Shown: positions 18,081 to 26,684, counted from the first letter of the stretch. The stretch is DNA of 43,739 bases from JARKQH01 sp964631605 (GCA_964631605.1 CAZVYG010000038.1:1-43739), one strand, 5' to 3'. Notes: generated by a model not told the origin, from the sequence alone. Program-made: numbers and translations.

Positions 18081-18338
18081 ATGACTGACACACTGACAAC
18101 TCAAGAACGCACCCGCGTCGAAGACATCCTGGTGGATGTGCTGGACGTGACACGCGAACAATTGACCCCCGACGCCAAAATTCAGGCGGACCTGGGCGCC
18201 GACTCGCTCGACATCGTGGATATTGCGATGAAGGTGGAAGAAGAGTTCGGCGTGACCCTCCCGGAGGAGAACCTCGACCGGATTGTTACCATCGAGGATT
18301 TGTGCGACGCGCTCGCGGCCAAGCTGGGGCGGGAATAA
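18081..18338 (+). CDS. Acyl carrier protein
   Basis: An 85-residue carrier protein. LGADSLDIVDIAMKVEEEFG contains the DSL motif whose Ser (about residue 41) receives the 4'-phosphopantetheine arm. Helix 1 is RVEDILVDVLDVTREQL and the end is VTIEDLCDALAAKLGRE. It is slightly longer than typical AcpP (~78). No fatty-acid synthesis genes are adjacent; it sits alone after a divergent LysR gene, so it could be a dedicated carrier instead of the housekeeping one. An in-frame ATG at 18063 is an alternative start; the chosen one gives the family's usual short N-terminus. Confidence 0.92.
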   Translation: MTDTLTTQERTRVEDILVDVLDVTREQLTPDAKIQADLGADSLDIVDIAMKVEEEFGVTLPEENLDRIVTIEDLCDALAAKLGRE

Positions 18339-18429
18339 GGTGACGGGGGCCATCGCGGCTTCCGGCGCCAGGCACTCTCCCCGCATCCGCGCGGGCGTGT
18401 GGGGTGTCTTTTTCGGAGATTTGGGACCT

Positions 18430-18654
18430 GGTGGGACAGGTTCCCACCCCGGGCTGGGTCGGGCCCTTTCGCCGAAAGGGCCGGCAGAAGTGCGTTCCGC
18501 TCCGCCCCAAACATGGGGACACGGATACCCGCACTCATTTGCCGCCGGGCGCGCGACTGTCGGGCGGATTTTCGGCTTTAGCTTGGCGGGGAACGGGGTA
18601 TGATGGGCCCGGCTCTCTGCCGCTGGGCGCGCGGGACAGAGCCGGGCTCTCTGC
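18430..18654. repeat. Hairpin-rich intergenic element between ACP and galU
   Basis: The 349-bp spacer has no gene but several perfect inverted repeats: GGTGGGA/TCCCACC (18430-18436, 18442-18448), GGCCCTTTCG/CGAAAGGGCC (18462-18471, 18473-18482), CCCCA/TGGGG (18505-18509, 18514-18518) and GCCCGGCTCT/AGAGCCGGGC (18607-18616, 18638-18647). A direct repeat GGCTCTCTGC occurs at 18611 and 18645. Such density suggests a dispersed extragenic palindromic element or a structured RNA. No U-tract marks a simple terminator. Confidence 0.5.
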
Positions 18655-18687
18655 GGGCGCCGTACAGGAACTGAATTGCTGGAAACT

Positions 18688-19578
18688 ATGACGGACATCA
18701 ATATCGCGGTGGTGCCGGTGGCGGGATTGGGAACGCGGCTGCTGCCCGCGACGAAATCCCAGCCGAAGGAAATGCTGCCAGTGGGCCGCAAACCGGTCGT
18801 GCAATACGTGGTCGAGGAACTGACGCGGATGAAGATGAAACGCGTCCTGTTCATCACCGGACCCGGCAAGACTTCGATCGAAAATCACTTCGACCTGAAC
18901 GAGGAGCTGATCCAGGAACTGCGCGAGAGCGGGAAGGAGGATTTGCTCGAGGAACTCGAGTACGAGCGCGCGCCGCTGCAGTATTTCTACACGCGCCAGC
19001 GCGAGCTGCTGGGTTTGGGCCACGCCGTCCTGTGCGCGAAGCCCTTTGTGGGCAACCAGCCGTTTGTGACCGCGCTGGGCGATTCCATCATCGGCATGCA
19101 CGCCAAAAGCGACATCGTGCAGCGGATGATCCGCTGTTTCAACGAGCGCGGGGCGGGGGCGGTCATCGCGTTCGAGAAGGTGCCGCTGGAGGAGGTGCAT
19201 CGGTATGGCATCGCCACGCCGAAGGAGGAGGGGGACATCTTCGAAGTCGCGGACCTGGTCGAGAAGCCCTCGCGGCAGGACGCGCCGAGCAACCTGGCCA
19301 TCGCGGCGCGCTACGTGTTTGCGCCGGCCCTTTTCAACGCCATCAAAAGGACGCCGCCGGGCAAGAACGGAGAAATCCAGCTCACCGACTCGATCCGGTT
19401 GCTGATGAAGGACGGCGCGAAGGTGTATGGGGTGTGCCTCCGGCCCGACGAGCGGCGGTACGACATTGGCAATTTCCAGGCCTATTTCCGCGCGTTTGTC
19501 GAGTTCGCCCTGGAGGACGAAAAGCAGGGGCCGGCGTTGCGCAAACACCTGGAGGCGCTGCTTGATCATCATTCGTAA
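18688..19578 (+). CDS. galU: UTP-glucose-1-phosphate uridylyltransferase
   Basis: A 296-residue cytoplasmic enzyme that makes UDP-glucose from UTP and glucose-1-phosphate, the entry point for exopolysaccharide and cell-envelope sugars. The nucleotide-binding signature is VVPVAGLGTRLLPATKSQPK, followed by EMLPVGRKPVVQYVVEEL. The sugar-site region is GHAVLCAKPFVGNQPFVTAL with GDSIIG, and NGEIQLTDSIRLLMKDG is typical of GalU. The ATG at 18688 has GGAA just upstream; a TTG four codons earlier is possible. Its last 17 bases overlap the next gene, so the two are coupled. Length matches the family. Confidence 0.95.
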   Translation: MTDINIAVVPVAGLGTRLLPATKSQPKEMLPVGRKPVVQYVVEELTRMKMKRVLFITGPGKTSIENHFDLNEELIQELRESGKEDLLEELEYERAPLQYFYTRQRELLGLGHAVLCAKPFVGNQPFVTALGDSIIGMHAKSDIVQRMIRCFNERGAGAVIAFEKVPLEEVHRYGIATPKEEGDIFEVADLVEKPSRQDAPSNLAIAARYVFAPALFNAIKRTPPGKNGEIQLTDSIRLLMKDGAKVYGVCLRPDERRYDIGNFQAYFRAFVEFALEDEKQGPALRKHLEALLDHHS

Positions 19579-20569
19579 ACGCGCGCACGCCCGGGGCGCC
19601 CTGCTGGGCAACCCTTCCGACGGCTACGAAGGCCGCACCCTGTCGGTGATCGTGCGGAATTTCAGCGCCGAGGTGGTGCTCTACGAATGGGATTCGCTGG
19701 ACATCGTGCTGTCGGCCAACGACCGCGCCCATTTCCGCTCGATTCATGACCTGGCCCGCGACGTGGAGCTGCACGGTTACTACGGCGGCATCCGGCTGAT
19801 CAAGGCGACCATCAAACGGTTTGTCGAGTATTGCCAGGCGCAGAACCTCGCGTTGCACGACCGCAATTTTTCGATCCGCTATCAGACCAGTATTCCGCAA
19901 CAGGTGGGGCTGGCCGGGTCGAGCGCGATCATTGTCGCGACCCTGCGCTGCCTGATGGAGTTTTACCACATCGAGATTCCGCGCGAGGCGCAGCCGTCGT
20001 TGGTGCTTTCGGTCGAGCGCGACAAGCTGGGCATCATGGGCGGCTTGCAGGACCGGGTGATCCAGGTTTACGAAGGGGCCGTTTACATGGATTTCAGCCC
20101 GGCGCTGGAGCGGGTGGTGGCCGGCTTGCCGTGCTACCACTACGAGCCGCTGGCGCCGGCGCTGCTGCCGCCGCTCTATCTTGCCTACCATGATTCCCTG
20201 AGCGAGCCGACCGAGATTTTCCACAACGACATCCGGGGGCGGTTCAACCGGGGGGAACCGCTGGTGGTCGAAGCCATGCAAAAGCTGGCGGAGATCACGC
20301 GCCAGGGCCGGGAAGCGCTTTTCCAGCGGGATTACACCCGGCTGCACCGGCTCATGAATGAGAACTTTGACATCCGCCACCGCATTTACCAGCTCCCCCG
20401 CTGGCAGGTGCGGATGGTCGAGGTCGCGCGGGAGTGCGGCGCCAGCGCGAACTTCGCCGGGTCGGGCGGCGCCATCATCGGCACCTACGAGAACGAGGCG
20501 ATGTATCAAGAATTGAGCCGGCGCCTCGGGGCGATTGGCTCGCGGGTGGTGAAACCCGAAATCGAGTAG
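19562..20569 (+). CDS. GHMP-family kinase, glucuronokinase-like
   Basis: A ~335-residue sugar kinase starting at a TTG inside the galU 3' end (LIIIRKRAHARGALLGNPSD). GNPSDGYEGRTLS is the N-terminal motif characteristic of plant-type glucuronokinases, and the GHMP phosphate-binding loop is PQQVGLAGSSAIIVATLRCL. FAGSGGAIIG near the end is GHMP motif 3. The inferred reaction is ATP-dependent phosphorylation of glucuronic acid to its 1-phosphate, which the overlapping uridylyltransferase could convert to UDP-glucuronate for polysaccharide synthesis. Kinase family is firm; the exact sugar is inferred from motif similarity and operon context. It ends 10 bp from the converging coiled-coil gene. Confidence 0.78.
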   Translation: MIIIRKRAHARGALLGNPSDGYEGRTLSVIVRNFSAEVVLYEWDSLDIVLSANDRAHFRSIHDLARDVELHGYYGGIRLIKATIKRFVEYCQAQNLALHDRNFSIRYQTSIPQQVGLAGSSAIIVATLRCLMEFYHIEIPREAQPSLVLSVERDKLGIMGGLQDRVIQVYEGAVYMDFSPALERVVAGLPCYHYEPLAPALLPPLYLAYHDSLSEPTEIFHNDIRGRFNRGEPLVVEAMQKLAEITRQGREALFQRDYTRLHRLMNENFDIRHRIYQLPRWQVRMVEVARECGASANFAGSGGAIIGTYENEAMYQELSRRLGAIGSRVVKPEIE

Positions 20570-20578
20570 CGGCCGCGC

Positions 20579-22270
20579 CTATTGCAGCTTGCCGGGAAGT
20601 CCGGCCACCTGGTTGTAAAGCAGGGCCAGGACTTGCGCCGTGTTTTGCGGGCGCGTGTCCGGCCCGCAGCGGAAGGTGGCGGCCGGGTCGAACCGGGTCA
20701 GCCGGAGGCAATAGGTGTTGTTGGCCATGATGCCCAGCAGTTCCCCGTTCTTGCTCAAGACCAGGTCCCCGCGCGACGGATTGAATTTGCCGAACAGCCC
20801 GCGCAGGAAGCTGCGGTCAAGCTGGACATAATCGGGCGTGCTGACGTCAATCTGAAAGCGGCACTCGCCGTAATAGCCCTCGCGGGCCCCCACCAGCACG
20901 GCGTCCTGGAATTTGAACGGGTCGGAGGCGATCCGGTACACCTTGGCGCCCAACTGCCGCGCTTCAGCCGGGGTGACCGGCAGCATGACCACGCGCGGGT
21001 CCTGCATGCTGAAGGCGAGCGACCGCAGGGGAACGACCGTCGAGCCCCGGCTCAGCGTTCCCGCAAGCCCCTCCCACTCGGCGCCGGGATTCCACAGCGC
21101 CAGCGGGGTGTCGTCCACGTGGCAGAGCGCAAAGGTATTGGTGCCGTCGGTCACCAGCACCGTTTCGGCGTCTTTGCGCCGGACCGACTCGCCGCCGAAC
21201 AGGCCCGGGCGCACCCCCTGGATGCGGGCGGCCACGCGGTTGGTGGCGAACTCGTTGAAGATCGCGTTGGCCGCGAGCGGCCGGTTTTCGCGAATCTCCT
21301 GCTCCAACTGGCTGGATTTGCTGGCCAGGATTTTAACCCCCTCGACCAGCCGCGCCTTCTCTTCGCGTTCGGCCTGGACTTGTTTTTCCATCCGGCCAAC
21401 CTGCTCGGCCGCGTGGCGCTTCTCCACCTCGGCCACTTGAAGCTGGGTGGCGAGCTGCTGTTTTTCGCTCAGCACCGCCTGGTTGCTGCGGGCCAGTTGC
21501 TCAAGCTGCTGCTGCATGGCGGAGGCCTGCTCGGCCTGTTTGCGCAGCTCGGCTTCCATGGCCGCCAGCCGTTCCTTCGAGATCAGGGCGTCGTTGGAAC
21601 TGAGCTGCACCTGCCGGGACAAAGCCGCGAGGTTGGTCTGCGCGGCGGCGTACTGAGCTTCGAGGCTGGCTCGCTCCTGCTGAAGCTGGCGCGTGCGCGC
21701 CTCACGAGCCTCGACTTCCTGCTGCAGCCGCTGGGCTTCCGCCAGGCGCGCCTGGAGGTCCTGCTGCAGCTTCGCCGCCTGCTGTTCGCTGGACTCCAAC
21801 CGCCGCTGCAGCCGTTCGGCCTCGGCCTGGCGGGCCTGGAGCTGTTGTTGCATGCGCTCGGCTTCCTGCTGGCGGGCCTGGAGTTGCTCCTGCAATTGCT
21901 GCGCTTCCTGCTGCCGCGTCTCGAGTTGCTGCGTCAGTTGCCGGGCCTGCTGTTCGCGGGCCTGCAGGCTTTGCTGGTAGGTTTGCAACTGCTTCTCGCG
22001 TTCGCCCAGCAGCGCCTGCTGCTGGCTGGCGGTTTCGCGCGACTTCGCCAGCTCGCCCATCAGCAGGTCCCGGTTCTTGCGCTCCTCGTCCAGCGCCTGG
22101 CGCATCACCGCCGCCAGGTCCTTGCCGCTCTCGACGGTGTTGGTGGCGATCTCGAGCCGCACCTGCCGCGCCGCCCCTTCCTCCGCGATCTTGTTGATGT
22201 CAACCGTCGAGAACGCCAGCAGGCTGACCAGCAGAAAATCGCAGATGACAATGAGAATCGTGCGGTTCAT
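20579..22270 (-). CDS. Membrane-anchored long coiled-coil protein, possible MotB/ExbD-type stator partner
   Basis: A 563-residue protein. Residues 5-22 (ILIVICDFLLVSLLAFST) are one TM helix with an Asp near its start followed by LLxxLLAF, recalling the proton-carrying helix of MotB, ExbD and ZorB. Residues ~50-330 form a Gln/Glu/Arg-rich coiled coil with many near-repeated units such as LQARQQEAERMQQQLQARQA. Residues ~340-563 form a globular domain whose late segment RGDLVLSKNGELLGIMANN resembles the catalytic-serine region of trypsin-fold proteases but without GDSGG. Its ATG overlaps the stop of the upstream membrane gene (ATGA). I know of no assigned function; the stator idea is inference from topology, the TM Asp and gene pairing. 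Confidence 0.6.
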   Translation of the reverse strand: MNRTILIVICDFLLVSLLAFSTVDINKIAEEGAARQVRLEIATNTVESGKDLAAVMRQALDEERKNRDLLMGELAKSRETASQQQALLGEREKQLQTYQQSLQAREQQARQLTQQLETRQQEAQQLQEQLQARQQEAERMQQQLQARQAEAERLQRRLESSEQQAAKLQQDLQARLAEAQRLQQEVEAREARTRQLQQERASLEAQYAAAQTNLAALSRQVQLSSNDALISKERLAAMEAELRKQAEQASAMQQQLEQLARSNQAVLSEKQQLATQLQVAEVEKRHAAEQVGRMEKQVQAEREEKARLVEGVKILASKSSQLEQEIRENRPLAANAIFNEFATNRVAARIQGVRPGLFGGESVRRKDAETVLVTDGTNTFALCHVDDTPLALWNPGAEWEGLAGTLSRGSTVVPLRSLAFSMQDPRVVMLPVTPAEARQLGAKVYRIASDPFKFQDAVLVGAREGYYGECRFQIDVSTPDYVQLDRSFLRGLFGKFNPSRGDLVLSKNGELLGIMANNTYCLRLTRFDPAATFRCGPDTRPQNTAQVLALLYNQVAGLPGKLQ

Positions 22271-23973
22271 GAGGGCGTGGCGAGCGTGGGAGCGGCCACC
22301 GGCGCGGCGGCGTCGGGATACACCGCCTCCGCCTCGAGCAACAACTTCCGCCGCAGCGGCCGCAGGTGGAAGATTTTGAAGATGGAAACGAAGATGATGC
22401 CGAACGAGGTGGACGAATAGGCCGCCATCAGGCTGGGCTTGATCACCCCGAGGGAAACCAGGATCAGGGAGATGATCGTGCCCACAAACCCGAGGTAGAG
22501 GCCGGCGTCAAACAGGTGGTCCTCGTTCTCCAGCAGCTTGAGCTTGATCCGCGGCGGGACGGGTTGCCGCCGGATTTCCGCCAGCTTGACGAGGCAGGCG
22601 GTGTAGATCAGCGACTGCAGCACGAAGAACAACAGCAAGGTCAGCAGACTGAGTTGGTTCATAAAGGAGGATGCCGAGGCATGGCTTCCGGCCGCCAGGA
22701 CGCTGTCCACCGTGGGCAGGCGCAGGCGAAAGGGGGACTCCACTTTCTGGCTGTCCTGGGCGAGAAACGGCTCGCTCAGAAGCAGGACCATGACCAGGAA
22801 ACCAAGGCCAAATAAAAATTCACGGGCGAAATGAAAACCGCGCACTTGCAGCGGACGCTCGAGCGCCGGCACGCGCCGCAGATAATGCGCCGCCATGGCC
22901 AGCAGAAAACCGCCCGCAAAATAAAACAGCCACTTCATCGCCAGGGTGAACCCCGGCATGAGCCAGGCGTAATCCACCGCAAAGTCAAAAAAGGCGCCAA
23001 AGGGATCGTATCGGACCACGGCCTCGCGCCAGACGGAGCGGTACAACCGCTGCTTGCGTTCGAGCAACTCGTTCACCCCGCCGACGTTCCAGGCGAGGCT
23101 CGCGCTGAGGTCCTCCAGCCCGGTCTGGCTGAACTCCAGCAGGTAGCCCGTTATGGCCGCGCTTTTGCCGGTGAAGATCACCGCGGCGAACACGGCCGGC
23201 AGGTGGCCGTCAGCCTTGCGCACAAAATGCGTGAGCAGCCGGAGCGTGTCCGCATCGTCGGTTTTCTGAACCAGCGCCGCCAGTTGGCTCCAGTTCAGCC
23301 GCTGGCCCAGCGACATCACATCCAGCAGCAATTGTTCGATGGCTTGCGGGTTGCCGCCGCGATTGGCCAGGGCGGCGTGGTCCTGCAGCCGATCCGTCAA
23401 ACCGCGGCTGAAGTAATCGGCCTCCAGCAGCAGGCCCGTGGTCGAGATGGCCGCGTCCAGAGCCTGGCCCGAGGCGGAATGGGAGGGGGGAAAGATGACG
23501 GTATTGGTCAGGTCCCGCAGACGGAGCAATTCGCGGACAACCGGCCGGCGCGAAGCTTGCAGGCGGGCCATGACCTCGCCGCGATTTTCGAGCCGCACGA
23601 CCAGCTCGGTCAACGGCGCCGCAACAAAGTTGCTTCGCGCCGCAACGCCCAGCAGTCTTTCAAGGTAGGGATCGGGCGTGCCCAAAACCTGGACAGCGGG
23701 CTGGTCGCGGATAAACTCCGCCACCGCCTGGTCCAGCGTCTCTCGGCCCGGCGCCCGGCAGTTCCGGGCCGCCTGGGCCACCAGTTGAGCGGCTCCCACG
23801 TTCTTCGCATTGAGTAACGCCAAGCCCAGACTGGTCAGGGCAGGGGTCTTCTGTCCCGCCCGCTGGAGAACGCTTGCGTCCACGGCCCGCAGGTGCAGGG
23901 GCACCAGCCAGCCGCAGAGCAGCATCCCCAGGCCGAGCAGGGAGCAAATCAAAAACCATGCCCACCGCTTCAT
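22267..23973 (-). CDS. Polytopic membrane protein with MotA/ExbB-like C-terminus
   Basis: A 568-residue protein starting MKRWAWFLICSLLGLGMLLC; the upstream frame extension lacks protein character. After TM1, about 300 residues of helical extracytoplasmic sequence follow, then helices at AMKWLFYFAGGFLLAMAAHY, EFLFGLGFLVMVLLLSEPF, LSLLTLLLFFVLQSLIYTAC, and a final pair GLYLGFVGTIISLILVSLGV and LMAAYSSTSFGIIFVSIFKI. The last pair carries the GxxGT and small-residue/Gly pattern of the MotA/TolQ/ExbB channel helices, followed by a basic tail (HLRPLRRKLL). The downstream coiled-coil gene overlaps it by 4 bp, so the products are probably made in fixed ratio and act together. No named family was recognised for the whole protein. 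Confidence 0.6.
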   Translation of the reverse strand: MKRWAWFLICSLLGLGMLLCGWLVPLHLRAVDASVLQRAGQKTPALTSLGLALLNAKNVGAAQLVAQAARNCRAPGRETLDQAVAEFIRDQPAVQVLGTPDPYLERLLGVAARSNFVAAPLTELVVRLENRGEVMARLQASRRPVVRELLRLRDLTNTVIFPPSHSASGQALDAAISTTGLLLEADYFSRGLTDRLQDHAALANRGGNPQAIEQLLLDVMSLGQRLNWSQLAALVQKTDDADTLRLLTHFVRKADGHLPAVFAAVIFTGKSAAITGYLLEFSQTGLEDLSASLAWNVGGVNELLERKQRLYRSVWREAVVRYDPFGAFFDFAVDYAWLMPGFTLAMKWLFYFAGGFLLAMAAHYLRRVPALERPLQVRGFHFAREFLFGLGFLVMVLLLSEPFLAQDSQKVESPFRLRLPTVDSVLAAGSHASASSFMNQLSLLTLLLFFVLQSLIYTACLVKLAEIRRQPVPPRIKLKLLENEDHLFDAGLYLGFVGTIISLILVSLGVIKPSLMAAYSSTSFGIIFVSIFKIFHLRPLRRKLLLEAEAVYPDAAAPVAAPTLATPS

Positions 23974-24158
23974 CGTCAATGCGCAACCAAAGCGTAACTC
24001 ATAGCCCGACTCGTGCCAAACTTTGAAAACCGAGGAAAAACCCTGAAAGCCGGATTCCGCGCGGCGCAAGACCTCGCCGGCACGCTCCGGAAGCGCTTTC
24101 CGGAACCTTGGACGACGCCCCGCGGCCAATTGTTCAACCCAAATGCTTGAGCCTCAAG

Positions 24159-25118
24159 TCATCGCAACCGGAATCCGCCCCGAAAGACCACCTCCGCCAC
24201 GGTGATCACCAGGAAAATCGTGCTCACCACGGCGTTCAGACGGAAGAAGGCGATGTTGATCCAATTCAGGCTCCGGCGCCGAGCCACCCAATGCTCGAGC
24301 ACCAGGCAACCAACGATCAGCATCCACCCCACCAGGTAAACGACGCGGAACCGGGCCAGAAGGCCGAATCCCAGCAGCAGGCCGCACATGACCAAGTGGG
24401 CGAGGAACGCGGCTTGCAACGCATTGTTTGGCCCCCACTCGACCACCAGCGAATGCAGGCCGTGCTTGCGGTCGAACTCGTAATCCTGCAGCGCGTAGAT
24501 GATGTCGAAGCCCACCAGCCACAGGATGACCGCCACGGCCAGTACCGTCATTTGCGCAATCTCCAGGAGGGACACCTCGGTCCCTTTGACCGCGAGCCAG
24601 GCGCCGACCGGCGCCAGGGCCAGCGCCAATCCCAAATACACATGCGTGTAAGGCGTGAATCGTTTGGTGAGCGAGTAAAAACAAATCACGGCCAGCGCCA
24701 CCGGCGAGAGGTAAAAGCACAACGCGTTTAGAAAATAACTCGCCACCACCAGCCCCAGCCCGGACAGCGCGCACAGGGTGATGGCGCCCGGCAGGCTCAC
24801 CGTTCCCGCCGGCAGGTGACGGCCGGCGGTGCGTGGATTCAGCGCGTCATATTTCCGGTCCACGATGCGATTGAAGGCCATGGCGCAGGTTCGCGCGCAA
24901 ACCATCGCCGCCAAAATCAGGCCGAAAGTGCGCCAGCCGGGCCAGCCGCGGTTGTCGCGCGCCGCCACCGCCATCGCCGCCAGCGCGAAGGGCAGGGCGA
25001 AGACCGTGTGCGAGAACCGGACGAAAGCGGCCCATTTCCCGACCGAGGATAGCGGATGGCAGAGGGAACCCAAACCTCGAACCTTGAACTTCGTACCTTG
25101 AGCCGGGGCCTTAGGCAT
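24159..25118 (-). CDS. ubiA: UbiA-family aromatic prenyltransferase
   Basis: A ~319-residue polytopic inner-membrane enzyme that attaches a polyprenyl chain to an aromatic acid in quinone synthesis. The first Asp-rich motif is NRIVDRKYDALNPRTAGRHL and the second is DYEFDRKHGLHSL; both bind Mg-pyrophosphate. About eight hydrophobic helices follow the usual UbiA layout. The chosen ATG (25118) precedes a short basic region and WAAFVRFSHTVFALPFALAA, the family's opening helix. With a UbiX-type gene 1.8 kb away it fits either ubiquinone-like synthesis or the MqnP step of the futalosine menaquinone pathway; the sequence alone does not separate them, though the latter would be expected in this phylum. 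The 185 bp between this gene's neighbour start at 23973 and its stop show nothing recognisable. Confidence 0.88.
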   Translation of the reverse strand: MPKAPAQGTKFKVRGLGSLCHPLSSVGKWAAFVRFSHTVFALPFALAAMAVAARDNRGWPGWRTFGLILAAMVCARTCAMAFNRIVDRKYDALNPRTAGRHLPAGTVSLPGAITLCALSGLGLVVASYFLNALCFYLSPVALAVICFYSLTKRFTPYTHVYLGLALALAPVGAWLAVKGTEVSLLEIAQMTVLAVAVILWLVGFDIIYALQDYEFDRKHGLHSLVVEWGPNNALQAAFLAHLVMCGLLLGFGLLARFRVVYLVGWMLIVGCLVLEHWVARRRSLNWINIAFFRLNAVVSTIFLVITVAEVVFRGGFRLR

Positions 25119-25143
25119 TGGTTTGAGCGTTGTGTGAGTGATG

Positions 25144-25248
25144 GCCAAGGTGGATGAAGTCACCGCCGGATTCCGGCCTTGGCGCTTCGCCACAGTTGTC
25201 GTGGGGCGCTGTGCCGCGGCGCAGAAACCGGCGCGCCGCCTCATCCAC
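25144..25248. repeat. Inverted-repeat-bounded intergenic segment upstream of the oxidoreductase
   Basis: In the 294-bp space between ubiA and the Gfo/Idh gene, GTGGATGA (25150-25157) and TCATCCAC (25241-25248) bound a ~99-bp segment. Inside it GCCAAGG/CCTTGGC (25144-25150, 25177-25183) and CCGGATTCCGG form further palindromes. It may be a small dispersed element. I see no gene here. Confidence 0.3.
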
Positions 25249-25412
25249 TTTCCGATCCCTAAAACGGTTGATCCACGCCATGCCTCATCATTTCAGTCAG
25301 AAGCGGCTCTCGCCAAGAGTTTTTCATCCGCGCTTCGCTCTGCCACCCGCCCCCCCGGCGTTTGCGAGGTAAAGAATTGACAGCAACCCGCGCAAGGGTA
25401 AGGTCAGCTTCC

Positions 25413-26684
25413 ATGAAAACGGATGGGGCTCTGAATCGTCGTCGCTTCCTCCATGCCGCCGGGTTGGCCACCGCCTCGGCCTTTCTTCCGCAGGTGCCGG
25501 CGGCCCCCGCCCCGGCCAAAACCCTTGGCGTGGGTTGCATCGGGTTGGGCACGCGGGGGGGGGACATTTTGAACGTGCTGGCCGGCATGCCGCAGGTGAA
25601 GGTCACCGCCGTGTGCGACGTGTATGGTCCCCACCGGCAAAAGGGCGTCGAGCGCTGCGGCAATCCCAACGTCAAGGCCTATGTGGATTACCGGGAATTG
25701 TTGGCGGACCAGAACGTCGAGGCGGTGGTGATTGCCACGCCGGACCACTGGCATTGTCAGATGGTGTTGGATGCCGCCCGGGGCGGCAAACACATTTACT
25801 GCGAAAAGGGGTTTTCGCGCACGCTGGCCGAGGCCAAGTTAATGCGGGCGGCGTTGAAGAACAGCGGCGTGGTGTTTCAGTTGGGTCATCAAGCGCGCCA
25901 GGCGACCTGCGCGCTGCAGGCCAGGGAGTTGATGGCCCAAGGCGTGCTGGGCCCCGTCACCCTGGTGCGCACCGGCCGGTTCAAGGCCTCAGACCCGGCG
26001 CATCCCAACTGGCGCTGGTACGGTTATTACGAGCGCTGGGAGCGCCCGGACCCGCGGCAGGTGGAAAAGGAGGTGCAGTGGGACCTTTGGCTGGGACCGG
26101 CCCCCAGGATTCCCTTCAACGAACGCCATTTTTGGCACTGGCGCTGTTATTATGCCTACGGCACCGGCTATGCCGGCGATTTGTTGTCCCATGAAATGGA
26201 TTTCGTCCAATACCTCCTGGGCCATGGCATCCCCGACACCTGCTACTGCGCGGGATTAAATGCCTTGCTGCACGATGACCGGGAAGTGCCCGACACGTGG
26301 GCCGCCACCTACCAATTTGAAAAACCGGGCCGCACCGTCACCTTCACCGGCAGCATGGTCTCGACCGCCAGTCAGCCCGTCGAAATCTGTGGCCGCGATG
26401 CCACGCTGCGGTTTGACGCCATCGCCCACGATGTGACCACTTTTGAAATCCAGCGGGCGCGCCACAACCAACGCGCCGATTTGCCCGCCGGTTATGAACG
26501 CGGCAGGACGCCGGCCCAGCCCCATCACCTCCTGGATTGGGTGCAATGCATTCACACCGGCGGCACGCCCAAATGTTCGACCGATGAAGCCTTTATCGAG
26601 GCCGCAACCAGCCTCATGTCGTTGGTTTCGGCCCGGGAACGGCGGCTGGTCCGCTGGGACCCCGTCAAGGAGGAAATTGTCTGA
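25413..26684 (+). CDS. Gfo/Idh/MocA-family oxidoreductase with Tat signal
   Basis: A 423-residue NAD(P)-dependent sugar or cyclitol dehydrogenase-type protein. The N-terminus has a twin-arginine signal (NRRRFLHAAGLATASAF), so it should be folded in the cytoplasm and exported with cofactor. The Rossmann fold starts LGVGCIGLGTRGGDILNVL, and the cofactor/catalytic loop reads VVIATPDHWHCQMVLDAARG then HIYCEKGFSRTLAEAK. The usual EKP is EKG here, but the Lys is kept. The C-terminal domain includes WDLWLGPAPRIPFNERHFWH and GYAGDLLSHEMDFVQYLLG with the active-site His. A perfect TTGACA lies at 25377-25382, but only a weak -10 follows. Such proteins are expanded in Planctomycetes and Verrucomicrobia, often for unusual sugars; the substrate is unknown. 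Confidence 0.88.
   Translation: MKTDGALNRRRFLHAAGLATASAFLPQVPAAPAPAKTLGVGCIGLGTRGGDILNVLAGMPQVKVTAVCDVYGPHRQKGVERCGNPNVKAYVDYRELLADQNVEAVVIATPDHWHCQMVLDAARGGKHIYCEKGFSRTLAEAKLMRAALKNSGVVFQLGHQARQATCALQARELMAQGVLGPVTLVRTGRFKASDPAHPNWRWYGYYERWERPDPRQVEKEVQWDLWLGPAPRIPFNERHFWHWRCYYAYGTGYAGDLLSHEMDFVQYLLGHGIPDTCYCAGLNALLHDDREVPDTWAATYQFEKPGRTVTFTGSMVSTASQPVEICGRDATLRFDAIAHDVTTFEIQRARHNQRADLPAGYERGRTPAQPHHLLDWVQCIHTGGTPKCSTDEAFIEAATSLMSLVSARERRLVRWDPVKEEIV

Noticed and set aside
20582..22420. A 612-codon plus-strand frame rich in Leu and Gln
   Set aside because: It is antisense to the repetitive coiled-coil gene and has no independent support.
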